Source: Candidatus Aquidulcis sp. (lineage in GTDB: Bacteria; Chloroflexota; Anaerolineae; Anaerolineales; E44-bin32). Taken from it: a stretch of DNA of 7,344 nucleotides. Position 1 is the stretch's first letter; the number at the start of each line of letters is the position of its first letter. Positions 6,735 through 7,344 of this stretch are shown in pieces. The stretch spans positions 3,332 to 10,675 of the forward strand of contig DYJB01000091.1 of assembly GCA_020723365.1 (NCBI GenBank), written 5' to 3'. The notes beneath the pieces were generated by a model. The model had not been told where the DNA came from and made no database searches. It worked only from the letters and a program-made list of their open reading frames with translations. The position numbers were made by a program, and so were the translations under genes.

Positions 6735-7344
<610 letters not shown>

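Overview
The window is strongly GC-rich bacterial chromosome, densely packed, with G/C-biased third codon positions that produce many long but spurious antisense frames. I see no mobile element, tRNA, rRNA or CRISPR. A long CpXC zinc-ribbon protein next to a soluble GAF-PAS histidine kinase would suit Chloroflexota (Anaerolineae-like). That placement is an inference from gene content; no marker in the window settles it.

There are two convergent gene blocks. The plus-strand block (1-3475) runs: C-terminal tail of a PAP2-family membrane phosphatase, complete ligA (NAD-dependent DNA ligase), a 38-codon small ORF, and rlmI (23S rRNA m5C methyltransferase). The small ORF has a strong Shine-Dalgarno and ends inside an ATGAGTGA overlap with the rlmI start. 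Gaps are short throughout (39 nt, 2 nt, then an overlap), so this looks like one transcript that starts left of the window.

The minus-strand block (3773-7344, read right to left) runs: 5'-truncated class III PLP aminotransferase (ornithine aminotransferase-like), a cytosolic GAF-PAS-HisKA-HATPase sensor kinase starting 2 nt after the aminotransferase stop, then a 455-aa CpXC-domain protein 35 nt further on. No response regulator is visible.

The two blocks meet in a 297-bp non-coding region (3476-3772). It holds a perfect 14-bp hairpin at 3706-3737, nested with a 10-bp palindrome inside a further 7-bp inverted repeat. It is best read as a bidirectional terminator or a structured 3' end.

The plus block is housekeeping (DNA joining, rRNA modification, lipid phosphate metabolism). 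The minus block links amino-acid metabolism, signal sensing and an uncharacterised zinc-ribbon protein, and is the more likely place for undescribed biology. The translationally coupled small ORF ahead of rlmI is the other item worth following up.
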